From DASUXY01 sp036377675 (lineage in GTDB: Bacteria; Bacillota; Bacilli; Bacillales; Amphibacillaceae), in assembly GCA_036377675.1 (NCBI GenBank), contig DASUXY010000024.1, forward strand, positions 42,492 through 106,491: a stretch of 64,000 bases of DNA, read 5' to 3'. Shown piece after piece: positions 35,801-44,383 of this stretch (position 1 is its first letter; each line of letters opens with the position of its first letter). Below the pieces are notes generated by a model that saw only the letters and a list, made by a program, of their open reading frames with translations, did not search any database and was not told the origin of the DNA. Made by a program: the position numbers and the translations under genes.

Positions 35801-37095
35801 ATGGATACGTAAAAGGCTATGCAACGGACAAACAGCTCATTTATAAACAAGCGGAAATTGATCGTCTCGTTCAAGGTTGTACTGGTGTGAAACGAACTAC
35901 TGGACAGCATCCCGGCGGAATAATAGTCGTTCCTGAAGATAAAGAAATCTTTGATTTTACACCGATCCAATATCCAGCGGATGATCGGAAAAGCGAATGG
36001 AAAACGACTCACTTTGACTTCCATTCTATTGAGGATAACTTATTAAAGCTAGACATTTTAGGGCATGATGATCCGACTGTTATTAAAATGCTTCAGGATT
36101 TAAGTGGGATTAACCCAAAAAACATTCCAGTCGATGACCCGGATGTTATGAAAATATTTTCTAGTACAGAAACGATCGGGGTAACCCCAGAGCAAATTAA
36201 TTGTAAAACAGGGACACTTGGTGTTCCAGAGTTTGGAACACGATTTGTTCGCCAAATGCTTGAAGATACAGAACCGTCTACATTTGCTGAGCTCGTCATT
36301 ATTTCCGGTCTATCACACGGAACAGACGTTTGGTTAGGGAATGCTCAAGATTTAATTAATGATGGTATTTGTGAGTTACCTGATGTTATCGGTTGTCGGG
36401 ACGATATTATGGTTTATTTAATGCACAAAGGGTTAGAAGCTTCGCTAGCCTTCAAGATTATGGAATTCGTCCGTAAAGGTAGAGGCTTGAAAGATGAATG
36501 GATTGAGGAAATGAAAAAGCATGACGTTCCTGACTGGTATATCGAATCATGTAAAAAGATTAAGTACATGTTCCCTAAAGCACACGCTGCCGCTTACGTG
36601 CTAATGGCTGTCCGAATTGCTTATTTCAAAGTCCATTATCCCATCTTGTTTTATGCAGCCTATTTTACAGTTCGAGCTCAAGATTTTGAACTGGACACAA
36701 TGATCCGTGGATCGGACGCCATTCGGGCAAGAGTTGAAGAAATAGTCGCTAAAGGAAATGATGCCTCACCTAAAGAAAAGAACTTGTTAACCGTTTTGGA
36801 AGTTTCACTCGAAATGTGTGAGCGCGGCTTTTCTTTCGGCCAAGTAGATCTATACGAGTCGAGTGCTACACAATTTATTGTGGACGGTGATGAGTTAATC
36901 CCACCATTTCATGCAGTAGATGGTATCGGAACGAATGCGGCTCTTAACATCGTTAAGGCTCGCGAAGAGGGTGAGTTTTTATCGAAGGAAGATTTACGCG
37001 AACGAAGTAAAATCTCCAAAACTGTTCTTGAACATTTGGAACGCTTCGGTGCGCTAAAAGGGATGCCGGAAAAGAACCAACTCTCTCTGTTTTAA
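32803..37095 (+). CDS. polC: DNA polymerase III PolC
   Basis: Replicative polymerase of low-GC Gram-positives, with built-in proofreading. It has 1430 residues: N-terminal domain and OB fold (about 225-320), PHP domain (from about 332, HAHTTMS) split by the 3'-5' exonuclease (FDVETTG near 418), a zinc-binding CLQCHYHEF...CPRCD module (about 905-932), the palm motif with PDIDLNFSG near 959, and the C-terminal tail ending NQLSLF, a beta-clamp-binding motif. AGGAGG precedes the ATG. ProS, its usual upstream neighbour, is missing. Confidence 0.97.
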   Translation: MELSKHDQMNILLKQLHMPREYGESYFKDARFKRLDVYKNKKLWHFHIHLQKVLPFEIYELLRAKLHEAFRHIAQTDLTIDTDDNQCPDNTVHAYWHDFLHTLDHISPAYKDLVYNQTPEVKHQKLMIVARNDAEATALKKRLEGHFQRYCKKVGLSSFTIDVEVKTEKKDLLKFREQKAIEDKEIALKTVQDKEKRDLDRMNKEQNKPFLLGYPIQDEPIQMEEIQDEERRVTVQGYVFAVDIRELRSGRSLLIAKATDYTDSLEIKMFSRNDEDAEAFEQLTKGMWIKARGRIQTDMYTNELTMMANDIHEVKVECRTDEAPPEGKRVELHAHTTMSQLDAVVSPERLIQQAAQWGHEAIAITDHAVVQGFPEAHFASKEHDVKVIYGVEANLVDDGVPIAYNEQDVDFATGTFVVFDVETTGLSAVYDTIIELAGVKIHQGEIIDRFESFANPHRPLSDTIVQLTGITDEMVEDAPEIGDVLKKFYEWTKDTVLVAHNANFDIGFLNQGYKRIDYEEVMQPVIDTLELARFLFPGLRNHRLNTLCKHLDIELTNHHRAIYDAEATGYLFWNFVQKLTERNITNHLQLNDHIGKGDAYKRSRPFHCILLAQNEEGLKNLYKLVSSAHIDYFYRVPRIPRSLLQQLRSGILVGSACDQGEVFETMMQKSDEEAERVAEFYDYIEVQPPTNYIHLLDREFVQNEAQILDIITKLVNLGKRMNKPVVATGNAHYIDDHEKLYRKILIASQAGNPLNRQTLPDTPFRTTDEMLDCFSFLGEETAKQIVVTNTQKIANSIGDVSPIKDGLYTPVIDGADEEMKNLCYSRAKQIYGDPLPEIVEKRLEKELSSIIGHGFAVIYLISHKLVKKSLDDGYLVGSRGSVGSSLAATMAEITEVNPLPPHYVCLQCHYHEFITDGSVGSGFDLPNKQCPRCDTSLTKDGQDIPFETFLGFKGDKVPDIDLNFSGDYQPKAHHYTKQLFGEDFVYRAGTIGTIANKTAYGYVKGYATDKQLIYKQAEIDRLVQGCTGVKRTTGQHPGGIIVVPEDKEIFDFTPIQYPADDRKSEWKTTHFDFHSIEDNLLKLDILGHDDPTVIKMLQDLSGINPKNIPVDDPDVMKIFSSTETIGVTPEQINCKTGTLGVPEFGTRFVRQMLEDTEPSTFAELVIISGLSHGTDVWLGNAQDLINDGICELPDVIGCRDDIMVYLMHKGLEASLAFKIMEFVRKGRGLKDEWIEEMKKHDVPDWYIESCKKIKYMFPKAHAAAYVLMAVRIAYFKVHYPILFYAAYFTVRAQDFELDTMIRGSDAIRARVEEIVAKGNDASPKEKNLLTVLEVSLEMCERGFSFGQVDLYESSATQFIVDGDELIPPFHAVDGIGTNAALNIVKAREEGEFLSKEDLRERSKISKTVLEHLERFGALKGMPEKNQLSLF

Positions 37096-37127
37096 TTATG
37101 AAATAAACAGATACCTCAAGGTCAATC

Positions 37128-37156
37128 TTGCACGTTTATTTTTCTTATGGTATATT
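37128..37156 (+). promoter_or_regulatory. Sigma-A promoter of the rimP-nusA operon
   Basis: TTGCAC (37128-37133), 17-bp spacer, TATATT (37151-37156), 33 bp after the polC stop. Predicted start near 37163, giving a leader of about 195 nt. Confidence 0.6.
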
Positions 37157-37183
37157 TTTATTAGAGTAACGGATACATTTAAC

Positions 37184-37282
37184 AGGAAAGAGTGGGGTTG
37201 TTCCCACTCTTTCTGCGTAACTAACGACTCATCCAATGAGTTACTAGCTCCCTTGCCCACTCTTAACTGGCAAGGGTTTTGT
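37184..37282 (+). ncRNA. Candidate attenuator leader of rimP-nusA-infB
   Basis: Hairpin 1 pairs GAAAGAGTGGG (37186-37196) with CCCACTCTTTC (37203-37213). Hairpin 2 uses ACTCAT/ATGAGT (37227-37241), with an alternative GTAACT/AGTTAC pairing. Hairpin 3 pairs CCCTTGCC (37250-37257) with GGCAAGGG (37269-37276) and ends in TTTT, terminator-like. CCCACTCTT occurs a second time at 37256-37264, overlapping the terminator arm and loop, so AAGAGTGGG (37188-37196) could pair there instead and disrupt the terminator. Mutually exclusive folds are the signature of attenuation; the trigger is not known from sequence. Confidence 0.6.
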
Positions 37283-37357
37283 ATTGAAGGCTTCAAATGA
37301 AAAAATGAAATTGGTTCATAATAAGCATAATTACGTTCGAAGTTAGGAGGGTGACCG

Positions 37358-37828
37358 ATGAGTTCGACAATCATTCAGATTACTGAGCAATTGGTGCAAC
37401 CAATTTTACAGGAAAAAGGTTTACAGTTGGTCGATATTGAATACGTTAAGGAAGGTCCAAATTGGTTTCTTCGTGTGTATATTGACAAAGAAGGTGGAGT
37501 TAATCTCACGGAATGCAGTGAAGTGTCTGAAGAGTTAAGTACACAACTTGATCTAAAGGATCCGATTGGCCAAGAGTATTTTTTAGAAGTTTCTTCCCCT
37601 GGTGTAGAGCGTCCTTTAAAAACAAAACAGGACTTTAAAAACAATGTCAATAAAAATATTTATGTAAGTCTGTACGCACCGTTCGAGGGGGAAAAGGAAT
37701 ATGAGGGAATTTTAACGGCGTTTAATGACAATCACGTAACGATTGAGTACAAAGTGAAAACACGTACAAAAGAAGTGAACATACCGTTCGATAAAATTGC
37801 CAAAGCAAGGCTTGCGGTTTCATTATGA
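37358..37828 (+). CDS. rimP: Ribosome maturation factor RimP
   Basis: A 156-residue protein (B. subtilis YlxS) that assists 30S assembly. Typical segments are LQLVDIEYVKEGPNWFLRVYID, the LDLKDPI and YFLEVSSPGVERPLK core, and a C-terminal SH3-like domain. AGGAGGGTGA precedes the ATG. It opens the conserved operon rimP-nusA-ylxR-ylxQ-infB-ylxP-rbfA and sits directly behind the attenuator-like leader. Confidence 0.95.
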   Translation: MSSTIIQITEQLVQPILQEKGLQLVDIEYVKEGPNWFLRVYIDKEGGVNLTECSEVSEELSTQLDLKDPIGQEYFLEVSSPGVERPLKTKQDFKNNVNKNIYVSLYAPFEGEKEYEGILTAFNDNHVTIEYKVKTRTKEVNIPFDKIAKARLAVSL

Positions 37829-37843
37829 AGGAGGAACAAAGAC

Positions 37844-38959
37844 GTGAATAGTCAGTTGTTTGAGGCAATTGATCATTTAGGGAAAGAAAAAGGGATCGAT
37901 AAAGAAACTTTATTGGAGGCGCTTGAAGCGGCACTCATTTCAGCCTATAAGAAAAATTTTAAATCAGCAACGAACGTTCGTGTTGATTTAGATGAAAGTA
38001 CGCATACGATGCGGTTATTTTCTAGGAAGACTGTCGTTGAAGAAGTCAATGATCGCCACCAGGAAATATCATTAGATGAAGCGAAAGAGATCGATCCGAA
38101 TTATGAATTAGAAGATATTATTGAAGTTGAAGTAACGCCGGAAAATTTTGGGCGCATCGCAGCTCAAGCGGCAAAACAAGTTGTAACCCAGCGAGTTCGT
38201 GAAGCCGAACGAAGTGTTATTTACGAAGAATTTATTGATCGAGAAGAAGATGTCATGACCGGTATTATTCAACGAACGGATTCTCGGTTCGTATACGTGA
38301 ACTTAGGTAAGATTGAGGGAAAACTCGCTAAAGCAGAGCAAATGCCTAATGAAGAATATCGTGTACATGATCGGATTAAAGTATTTGTTACGAAGGTAGA
38401 AAATACGAGTAAAGGACCACAAATTTTCATTTCCCGCTCACATCCAGGTTTGTTAAAGCGATTATTTGAGATGGAAGTTCCAGAGATCTTCGATGGAACA
38501 GTAGAGATTAAGTCTGTCGCTAGAGAAGCAGGCGATCGTTCAAAAATTTCTGTCTATGCGACAGATCCTGATGTAGATCCCGTCGGCTCCTGTGTCGGCC
38601 AAAGGGGGCATCGAGTTCAAGCAATCGTTGATGAACTAAAAGGGGAAAAAATTGACATCGTTGAATGGTCTGATGACCCTGTCGTTTACGTGTCTAATGC
38701 ACTGAGCCCTTCGAAAGTAATCGATGTCTTCGTCAACGAAGAGGAAAAAGAAACGACAGTGATCGTGCCTGATTATCAACTTTCACTAGCTATCGGTAAA
38801 CGTGGTCAAAACGCCAGATTAGCTGCTAAGTTAACAGGATGGAAAATCGATATTAAAAGCGAAACAGAAGCAAAAGAACTCGGTCTTTTATCAGATGAAG
38901 GAACAAGTGAAACATTTGAATTAGAGACAGAAGAAGTAGATGAGGATTTATTCGAGTAA
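37844..38959 (+). CDS. nusA: Transcription factor NusA
   Basis: Binds RNA polymerase and modulates pausing, intrinsic termination and antitermination. It has 371 residues, the same as B. subtilis NusA. Order: N-terminal RNAP-binding domain with EALEAALISAYKKNF, S1 domain (about 135-200), then two KH domains with KSVAREAGDRSKISV, PVGSCVGQRGHRVQAI and LSLAIGKRGQNARLAAKLTG, and a short acidic tail. It starts at GTG 37844 after AAGGAGG. NusA is a plausible effector for its own leader. Confidence 0.96.
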   Translation: MNSQLFEAIDHLGKEKGIDKETLLEALEAALISAYKKNFKSATNVRVDLDESTHTMRLFSRKTVVEEVNDRHQEISLDEAKEIDPNYELEDIIEVEVTPENFGRIAAQAAKQVVTQRVREAERSVIYEEFIDREEDVMTGIIQRTDSRFVYVNLGKIEGKLAKAEQMPNEEYRVHDRIKVFVTKVENTSKGPQIFISRSHPGLLKRLFEMEVPEIFDGTVEIKSVAREAGDRSKISVYATDPDVDPVGSCVGQRGHRVQAIVDELKGEKIDIVEWSDDPVVYVSNALSPSKVIDVFVNEEEKETTVIVPDYQLSLAIGKRGQNARLAAKLTGWKIDIKSETEAKELGLLSDEGTSETFELETEEVDEDLFE

Positions 38960-38974
38960 GAGGAGGGGGATTGT

Positions 38975-39256
38975 ATGAGCAAGCAAAGAAAGGTTCCTCA
39001 CCGTAAATGTGTTGTAACACAAGAAATGAAACCGAAACAAGATATGATCCGCATCGTCCGTAATAAAGAAGGAGAAGTATTTGTTGACCCGACTGGGAAG
39101 AAAAATGGTCGTGGAGCCTATTTAACGATGGATCTTGCAGTTATTGAACAGGCAGAAGCTTCCAGGGTTTTAAACAATCATTTACAAGCCGATATCGATC
39201 CTAGCATTTATGAAGAACTTAAACAATTAGTAGCTCAAGGTCATAATGAAAAATAA
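38975..39256 (+). CDS. rnpM: YlxR family RNA-binding protein (RnpM)
   Basis: A 93-residue DUF448/YlxR protein. The signature is clear: HRKCVVTQEMKPKQDMIRIV (about 9-28) and GKKNGRGAYL (about 42-51). YlxR of B. subtilis has been described as an RNase P modulator and regulator; that is family knowledge. It overlaps ylxQ by 11 bp, indicating coupled translation within the nusA-infB operon. Confidence 0.9.
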   Translation: MSKQRKVPHRKCVVTQEMKPKQDMIRIVRNKEGEVFVDPTGKKNGRGAYLTMDLAVIEQAEASRVLNNHLQADIDPSIYEELKQLVAQGHNEK

Positions 39257-39545
39257 TTATTTAAATATGGTTGGATTGGCATTCCGAGCAGGAAAGTGTT
39301 CTTTAGGCGAGGAAAATATTGTAAATGATATTAAAAGGAAGCGTGCTTATCTCGTTTTATTAGCGAACGATATTGGGATGCAAACGAAAAAGAAACTTAC
39401 TGCTAAATGTAAAACATATGAGGTACAATATCGGACTGTTGACGATCGAGAAACGTTGTCACAAGCGATCGGAAAAACAGGTAGAGTAGCTATTGCAATT
39501 TTAGATAAAGGATTTGCAACAAAGATTCAATCGCTACTCGTGTAA
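39246..39545 (+). CDS. ylxQ: L7Ae-family ribosomal-like protein YlxQ
   Basis: A 99-residue member of the L7Ae/L30e family, which binds kink-turn RNA. Visible features are the N-terminal NMVGLAFRAGKCSLGEENI, the central AYLVLLANDIG strand and helix, and the late GKTGRVAIAILDKGF region. Function in the cell is not established; position in the nusA-infB operon argues for an RNA or ribosome role. The ATG lies inside the 3' end of ylxR. Confidence 0.9.
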   Translation: MKNNYLNMVGLAFRAGKCSLGEENIVNDIKRKRAYLVLLANDIGMQTKKKLTAKCKTYEVQYRTVDDRETLSQAIGKTGRVAIAILDKGFATKIQSLLV

Positions 39546-39565
39546 TTAATTTCGGGGGTGAACGT

Positions 39566-41653
39566 ATGAGTAAAATGCGTGTATATGAATATGCAAAACA
39601 AAAAAATATGGCTAGTAGAGATGTAATTAAACATCTTCAAGAAATGAATGTAAATGTGACGAATCATATGTCGACGATTACAGCTGATATTCGAGAAAAA
39701 CTCGATCAGAAAATAGATCAAACGTCAGAGACAGCTAATGATAGCCATGGAAAGAGAGATCAAAAACAACAAGCGAAAAACAAACAGAAAAATGGGAGAA
39801 AGTATAAAGATAGAAAGCAAGGGAAAAAAGGTAAACAGAAGAAAATGAACAAAAGCAAAAAAAGTTCTTCACAACAAAAACAGCCCGTTCAAGAGGAACC
39901 ACCTAAAGTTATTACGTACAGTGGAACATTAACCGTAGAAGAATTAGCAAATAAACTGCATAAAGATACGTCAGAAATTATTAAGAATTTAATGTTTCTT
40001 GGCGTAATGGCGACGAAAAACCAAGATCTTGACGACGATGCCATTGAATTAATATGTTCTGAGTATGACGTCGAAGCAAAAAAGGAAATTATTTTAGAAG
40101 ATACGGACTTAAATAAATACATTGAAGAAGATGACGAAAAAGATCTTGTTGAGCGTGCACCTGTCGTTACGATTATGGGACACGTTGACCACGGGAAAAC
40201 GACTTTGTTGGACTCCATTCGTGAAACAGAAGTAACGGAAGGAGAAGCAGGAGGAATTACGCAACATATCGGTGCTTACCAAGTGGAGAAAAATGGTAAA
40301 AAAATAACTTTTTTAGATACGCCAGGACACGCTGCTTTTACGAGTATGCGCTCACGTGGTGCCAAAGTGACGGATATAGCTGTTTTAGTTGTAGCAGCCG
40401 ATGACGGAGTGATGCCACAAACAGTAGAAGCGATCAGTCATGCGAAAGCTGCTGACGTACCGATTATCGTTGCTGTAAATAAAATGGACAAAGAAACTGC
40501 AAATCCTGAGCGAGTGATGCAGGAATTAACGGAACATGGGTTAATCGCTGAAGATTGGGGTGGCGATACAATTTTTGTTAAATTGTCTGCCATCCGAAAG
40601 GAAGGAATCGATGACTTATTAGAGATGATTCTTCTCGTTGCTGAAATATCTGAATTAAAAGCGAATCCGAATAATAAAGCATTCGGAACTGTCATCGATG
40701 CCCAACTTGATAAAGGTAGAGGATCGGTTGCAACGATGTTAGTCCAAAATGGAACGTTGCAAATAGGAGATGCACTCGTAGTAGGAAATACGTATGGACG
40801 GATTCGTGCGATGGTAAATGATGTAGGAATCCGCGTTAAAAAAGCAGAGCCATCGACACCGGTTGAAGTTACAGGATTAAATGATGTACCTCAAGCGGGA
40901 GACCAATTTTTAGTATTTACTGATGAGAAAAAAGCACGCCAAATTGGCGAAGCCCGTCAGCAAAAGCAAATTCTCGAAGAACGAAGTGAACAATCGAAAG
41001 TAAGTCTCGATGATTTGTTTGAGCAAATTAAAGAAGGCGATATGAAAGAAATTAATCTAATTATAAAAGCAGACGTACAAGGTTCAGCGGAAGCATTAGC
41101 ATCTGCGTTAGAAAAAATCGAAGTCGAAGGTGTCAAAATAAAAATTATTCACGCAGGTGTCGGTGCAATTAAAGAATCAGACATCATCTTAGCATCTGCT
41201 TCCAATGCAATTGTTATCGGTTTTAATGTTCGACCTGATGCGAATGCTACAAAAGCTGCTGAATCTGAAAAAGTCGATATTCGTTTACATCGTGTTATTT
41301 ATCAAGCCCTTGAAGAAGTTGAGGCTGCAATGAAAGGATTGCTGGATCCTGAATATAAGGAAAAAGTAATCGGCCAAGCAGAAGTTCGTGAACTCTTTAA
41401 AGTATCAAAAATTGGTACCATCGCAGGTTGTTATGTAACAGATGGTAAAATTACACGAAATGCAGGCATACGGCTGATTCGTGACGGGGTCGTTGAATAT
41501 GAAGGAGAAATCGATTCGTTAAAACGATTTAAAGATGACGTCAAAGAAGTCGCTCAAAACTATGAATGTGGAATTACGATTAAAAACTACAATGATATTA
41601 AAGAAGGCGATATGATCGAAGCCTTCATTATGGAAGAAATTGATCGAACATGA
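39566..41653 (+). CDS. infB: Translation initiation factor IF-2
   Basis: GTPase that places initiator tRNA on the 30S subunit. It has 695 residues, slightly shorter than B. subtilis IF-2. N-terminal IF2N motif (MRVYEYAKQKNMASRDVIKH), a Lys/Gln-rich linker (about 50-110), a second IF2N domain, then the G domain with GHVDHGKTT (about 205-213), DTPGH and NKMD, beta barrels and a C-terminal fMet-tRNA-binding domain. GGGGGTG precedes the ATG. Its TGA overlaps the ylxP start (ATGA). Confidence 0.96.
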   Translation: MSKMRVYEYAKQKNMASRDVIKHLQEMNVNVTNHMSTITADIREKLDQKIDQTSETANDSHGKRDQKQQAKNKQKNGRKYKDRKQGKKGKQKKMNKSKKSSSQQKQPVQEEPPKVITYSGTLTVEELANKLHKDTSEIIKNLMFLGVMATKNQDLDDDAIELICSEYDVEAKKEIILEDTDLNKYIEEDDEKDLVERAPVVTIMGHVDHGKTTLLDSIRETEVTEGEAGGITQHIGAYQVEKNGKKITFLDTPGHAAFTSMRSRGAKVTDIAVLVVAADDGVMPQTVEAISHAKAADVPIIVAVNKMDKETANPERVMQELTEHGLIAEDWGGDTIFVKLSAIRKEGIDDLLEMILLVAEISELKANPNNKAFGTVIDAQLDKGRGSVATMLVQNGTLQIGDALVVGNTYGRIRAMVNDVGIRVKKAEPSTPVEVTGLNDVPQAGDQFLVFTDEKKARQIGEARQQKQILEERSEQSKVSLDDLFEQIKEGDMKEINLIIKADVQGSAEALASALEKIEVEGVKIKIIHAGVGAIKESDIILASASNAIVIGFNVRPDANATKAAESEKVDIRLHRVIYQALEEVEAAMKGLLDPEYKEKVIGQAEVRELFKVSKIGTIAGCYVTDGKITRNAGIRLIRDGVVEYEGEIDSLKRFKDDVKEVAQNYECGITIKNYNDIKEGDMIEAFIMEEIDRT

Positions 41654-41928
41654 TTTTCTTTTTAGAAGTGGAATGTATGATTTATGAAGGACATTCCCTA
41701 AAAGAAAAACGCTCTCTTATGAAACGTTTAATTGCGCGGTTGCGCAAGGACTTAAATGTAGCAGTTGCCGAATTAGATTACCAAGATTTATGGCAACGAA
41801 CAAAAATCGGAGTAGTTACGATAGCAAATACGGTTAAACATGGAGAACAAGTGATTCAAGAAGTTCTCCGTGTCATCGATACCTACCCGGAACTCGAACG
41901 GACGATTACACATGTTGAGCAAAGATAG
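41650..41928 (+). CDS. ylxP: DUF503 family protein YlxP
   Basis: A 92-residue DUF503 protein of unknown function found in infB operons of many Firmicutes. The conserved opening EVECMIYEGHSLKEKRSLMKRLIARLRKD is visible in outline (residues about 6-34), followed by AVAELDYQDLWQRTKIGVV. The start overlaps the infB stop by 4 bp. It precedes rbfA. Confidence 0.88.
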   Translation: MIFFLEVECMIYEGHSLKEKRSLMKRLIARLRKDLNVAVAELDYQDLWQRTKIGVVTIANTVKHGEQVIQEVLRVIDTYPELERTITHVEQR

Positions 41929-42005
41929 GTTTCAAGTTCACGACGGATTTTATATGAACGATGTTATGAACGCTGAACCAATCAAAAAAAGAGGTGATTG
42001 TTAAC

Positions 42006-42347
42006 ATGGGAAAATTGCGTGCGAACCGTGTAGCCGAGCAAATGAAGAAAGAATTAGGGGAAATTATTTCACTTAAATTAAAAGATCCACGAATCGGTTT
42101 TGTCACCGTTACGGATGTCGAAGTCACCGGAGATTTACAACAAGCGAAGGTGTTTATTTCCGTCCTAGGCGATGAGGAAGAGAAACAGGAGTCATTAAAA
42201 GGGTTGTCCAAGGCGAAAGGCTTCATCCGTACGGAGATTGGAAAGCGAATCCGCCTACGTAAAACGCCGGAAATCATTTTTGAATTTGATGATGCGATTG
42301 AATACGGTAATCGTATCGAAACAATTTTACGTGAGCTAAATGAATAA
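42006..42347 (+). CDS. rbfA: Ribosome-binding factor A
   Basis: Cold-linked 30S maturation factor. It has 113 residues with a KH-type fold; landmarks are RANRVAEQMKKELGEII, LKDPRIGFVTVTDVEVTGDLQ and the C-terminal LRKTPEIIFEFDDAIEYG. An in-frame GTG at 41994 overlaps the GAGGTGATT Shine-Dalgarno; ATG 42006 fits better. A terminator follows, ending the nusA operon. Confidence 0.95.
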   Translation: MGKLRANRVAEQMKKELGEIISLKLKDPRIGFVTVTDVEVTGDLQQAKVFISVLGDEEEKQESLKGLSKAKGFIRTEIGKRIRLRKTPEIIFEFDDAIEYGNRIETILRELNE

Positions 42348-42355
42348 GGTTAACG

Positions 42356-42392
42356 AATCTGACTCATTGATGCATCGATGAGTCAGATTTTT
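42356..42392 (+). terminator. Terminator of the nusA-rbfA operon
   Basis: Perfect 12-bp stem AATCTGACTCAT (42356-42367) with ATGAGTCAGATT (42378-42389), then TTT. truB begins 57 nt later, so some read-through or a local promoter is needed. Confidence 0.85.
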
Positions 42393-42448
42393 AGTGGAAA
42401 ACTTTTAGTTTGCGGAATAAAGCGCCTACGTTAAAGGAGGGTTACACC

Positions 42449-43342
42449 ATGAACGGAATTTTACCTTTGTGGAAACCTAAAGGATTGACGTCACACGACT
42501 GTGTCATAAAAGTAAGAAAATGGTATAAAACGAAAAAGGTCGGTCATGCAGGTACATTGGATCCAGAAGTGGAAGGTGTTTTACCTATTTGCATCGGACA
42601 AGCTACAAAAATCGTTCCTTTCTTAATGGATACAGATAAAACATATATTACAGAAATGAAGTTAGGAATAGCGACAGAAACGGAAGATCAGCAAGGGAAG
42701 GTAATTGCTGAAAAAGAAGTTAACAATCCTCCCTCTCAACAAGAAATAGAAAACGTGTTACAATCTTTTCAGGGAACAATTACACAAGTTCCTCCGATGT
42801 ATTCTGCTGTAAAAGTGAAAGGAAAGCGATTGTATGAGTATGCTCGCCAAGGATTACATGTTGAGCGGCCGAAACGCCAAATTACAATTCATCAAATCGA
42901 ACACTTACCGAGTGAACAATCTGATAGAACAATTCGGATGAAAGTTGTTTGTTCAAAAGGGACGTATATTCGAACATTGTGTGTAGATATTGGTAAGCGA
43001 CTTGGCTATCCAGCCCATATGTCAGATCTAGTTCGTATCGAATCTGGTCCGATCCGCCAACAAGATACGATCCATTTACAAACAGTTGAAAAGGCTTTTA
43101 CACAAAATCGTCATAGTGAATTGTTATTGCCAATTGAAAGAGGAATCGAACATTTAGATACGCTTTTCGTTGATGAATCGACGAAAAAAAGAGTGTTATT
43201 CGGTCAAAAGCTACCAAAGCCAGTCGGACAATTACAAACAAATCCTTTTGCAGTTAAGTACGACAATCAATTATTAGCTATTTATCAAATTCATCCTAAA
43301 GTACCACATGAGATCAAACCGGTACGTGTTTTTAATGAGTAA
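42449..43342 (+). CDS. truB: tRNA pseudouridine-55 synthase TruB
   Basis: Converts U55 of the T loop of tRNAs to pseudouridine. It has 297 residues. The catalytic Asp lies in VGHAGTLDPEVEGVLPICIG (about 32-51); QVPPMYSAVKVKGKRLYEYAR and CSKGTYIRTLCVDIG follow, then a C-terminal PUA-like domain. The frame is open from 42410, but AAAGGAGG (42433-42440) supports ATG 42449. Confidence 0.95.
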   Translation: MNGILPLWKPKGLTSHDCVIKVRKWYKTKKVGHAGTLDPEVEGVLPICIGQATKIVPFLMDTDKTYITEMKLGIATETEDQQGKVIAEKEVNNPPSQQEIENVLQSFQGTITQVPPMYSAVKVKGKRLYEYARQGLHVERPKRQITIHQIEHLPSEQSDRTIRMKVVCSKGTYIRTLCVDIGKRLGYPAHMSDLVRIESGPIRQQDTIHLQTVEKAFTQNRHSELLLPIERGIEHLDTLFVDESTKKRVLFGQKLPKPVGQLQTNPFAVKYDNQLLAIYQIHPKVPHEIKPVRVFNE

Positions 43343-43360
43343 AAAGTGAAGGTGAACAAG

Positions 43361-44317
43361 ATGAGAACGATTAAACTTACCTATCCCCATATATTATCGC
43401 CTGAAGAATTGCCGGAAACTGTATGTGCAATTGGCTTTTTTGATGGGATTCATAAAGGACACCAAAAGGTAATTAAAACGGCAGTTAAACAAGCAAAATC
43501 AAAGCAGATGGAAAGTGCTGTAATTACTTTTCATCCACATCCTTCGGTCGTCCTTGATCAAGATCATGCTCAAGTTAAGTACATTACACCGATGCGAAAA
43601 AAACAAGAAATTTTGCAACAATTAGATGTTGATCGCCTATATGTTATCACGTTTAATCAAGAGCTTGCGAGTCTCACACCACAACAATTTATCGATCACT
43701 TTATTATCGGATTAAATATAAAGCATGTTGTTGCAGGATTTGATTTTACGTATGGTCATAAAGGGCAAGGAAATATGAACGTAATTGAGAAGCATGCTAA
43801 AGGTGCGTTTACATATACAATCATCAATGAAATTCAACTTGATCAGGAAAAAATTAGCTCTACTAAAATAAGAAAACTACTTGCCACAGGTGACGTGGAG
43901 AAGGTGAAGACATTGTTAGGCCGGCCACTGACGGCGACAGGTGTTGTTATTAAAGGCGATCAACGTGGCCAATCCATCGGTTATCCGACAGCAAATTTAC
44001 AAATAACAGATGATGTTTTACTCCCTAAATCGGGAGTGTATGCGGTAAAAGTAGTCTATCGAAATGAATGCTATGAAGGTATGGCTAATTTAGGTACGAA
44101 ACCGACCTTTACAAAAGGCGAGCAAGACCGATCACTAGAAGTGAATATTTTAGATTATAATAATGATTTATACGGGGAAGAATTAACAATTGAATGGCAT
44201 ACATTTATTCGAGATGAAGTGAAATTTTCTACTGTATCTGAACTTGTTGAACAAATCTCTAAAGATGAACAAGTAATCCGATCCTATTTTTTAAAGAACG
44301 ATCAACATGATTCATAA
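43361..44317 (+). CDS. ribF: Bifunctional riboflavin kinase / FAD synthetase
   Basis: Phosphorylates riboflavin to FMN and adenylates FMN to FAD (B. subtilis RibC). It has 318 residues. The N-terminal nucleotidyltransferase half has AIGFFDGIHKGHQ (about 28-40) and ISSTKIRKLLATGDV; the C-terminal flavokinase half has GQSIGYPTANL and GVYAVKV. A GTG at 43346 is in frame but is part of the Shine-Dalgarno region; ATG 43361 is preferred. A hydrophobic loss or truncation is not seen. Confidence 0.95.
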   Translation: MRTIKLTYPHILSPEELPETVCAIGFFDGIHKGHQKVIKTAVKQAKSKQMESAVITFHPHPSVVLDQDHAQVKYITPMRKKQEILQQLDVDRLYVITFNQELASLTPQQFIDHFIIGLNIKHVVAGFDFTYGHKGQGNMNVIEKHAKGAFTYTIINEIQLDQEKISSTKIRKLLATGDVEKVKTLLGRPLTATGVVIKGDQRGQSIGYPTANLQITDDVLLPKSGVYAVKVVYRNECYEGMANLGTKPTFTKGEQDRSLEVNILDYNNDLYGEELTIEWHTFIRDEVKFSTVSELVEQISKDEQVIRSYFLKNDQHDS

Positions 44318-44343
44318 TTAATATTCATTTCATTATCTTTCAC

Positions 44344-44372
44344 TTGCAATTTTCTTGAAAAAGATGTACGAT
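44344..44372 (+). promoter_or_regulatory. Sigma-A promoter of rpsO
   Basis: TTGCAA (44344-44349), 17-bp spacer, TACGAT (44367-44372), starting 26 bp after ribF. It gives a leader of about 80 nt. Confidence 0.55.
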
Positions 44373-44383
44373 AAACAACGTAA

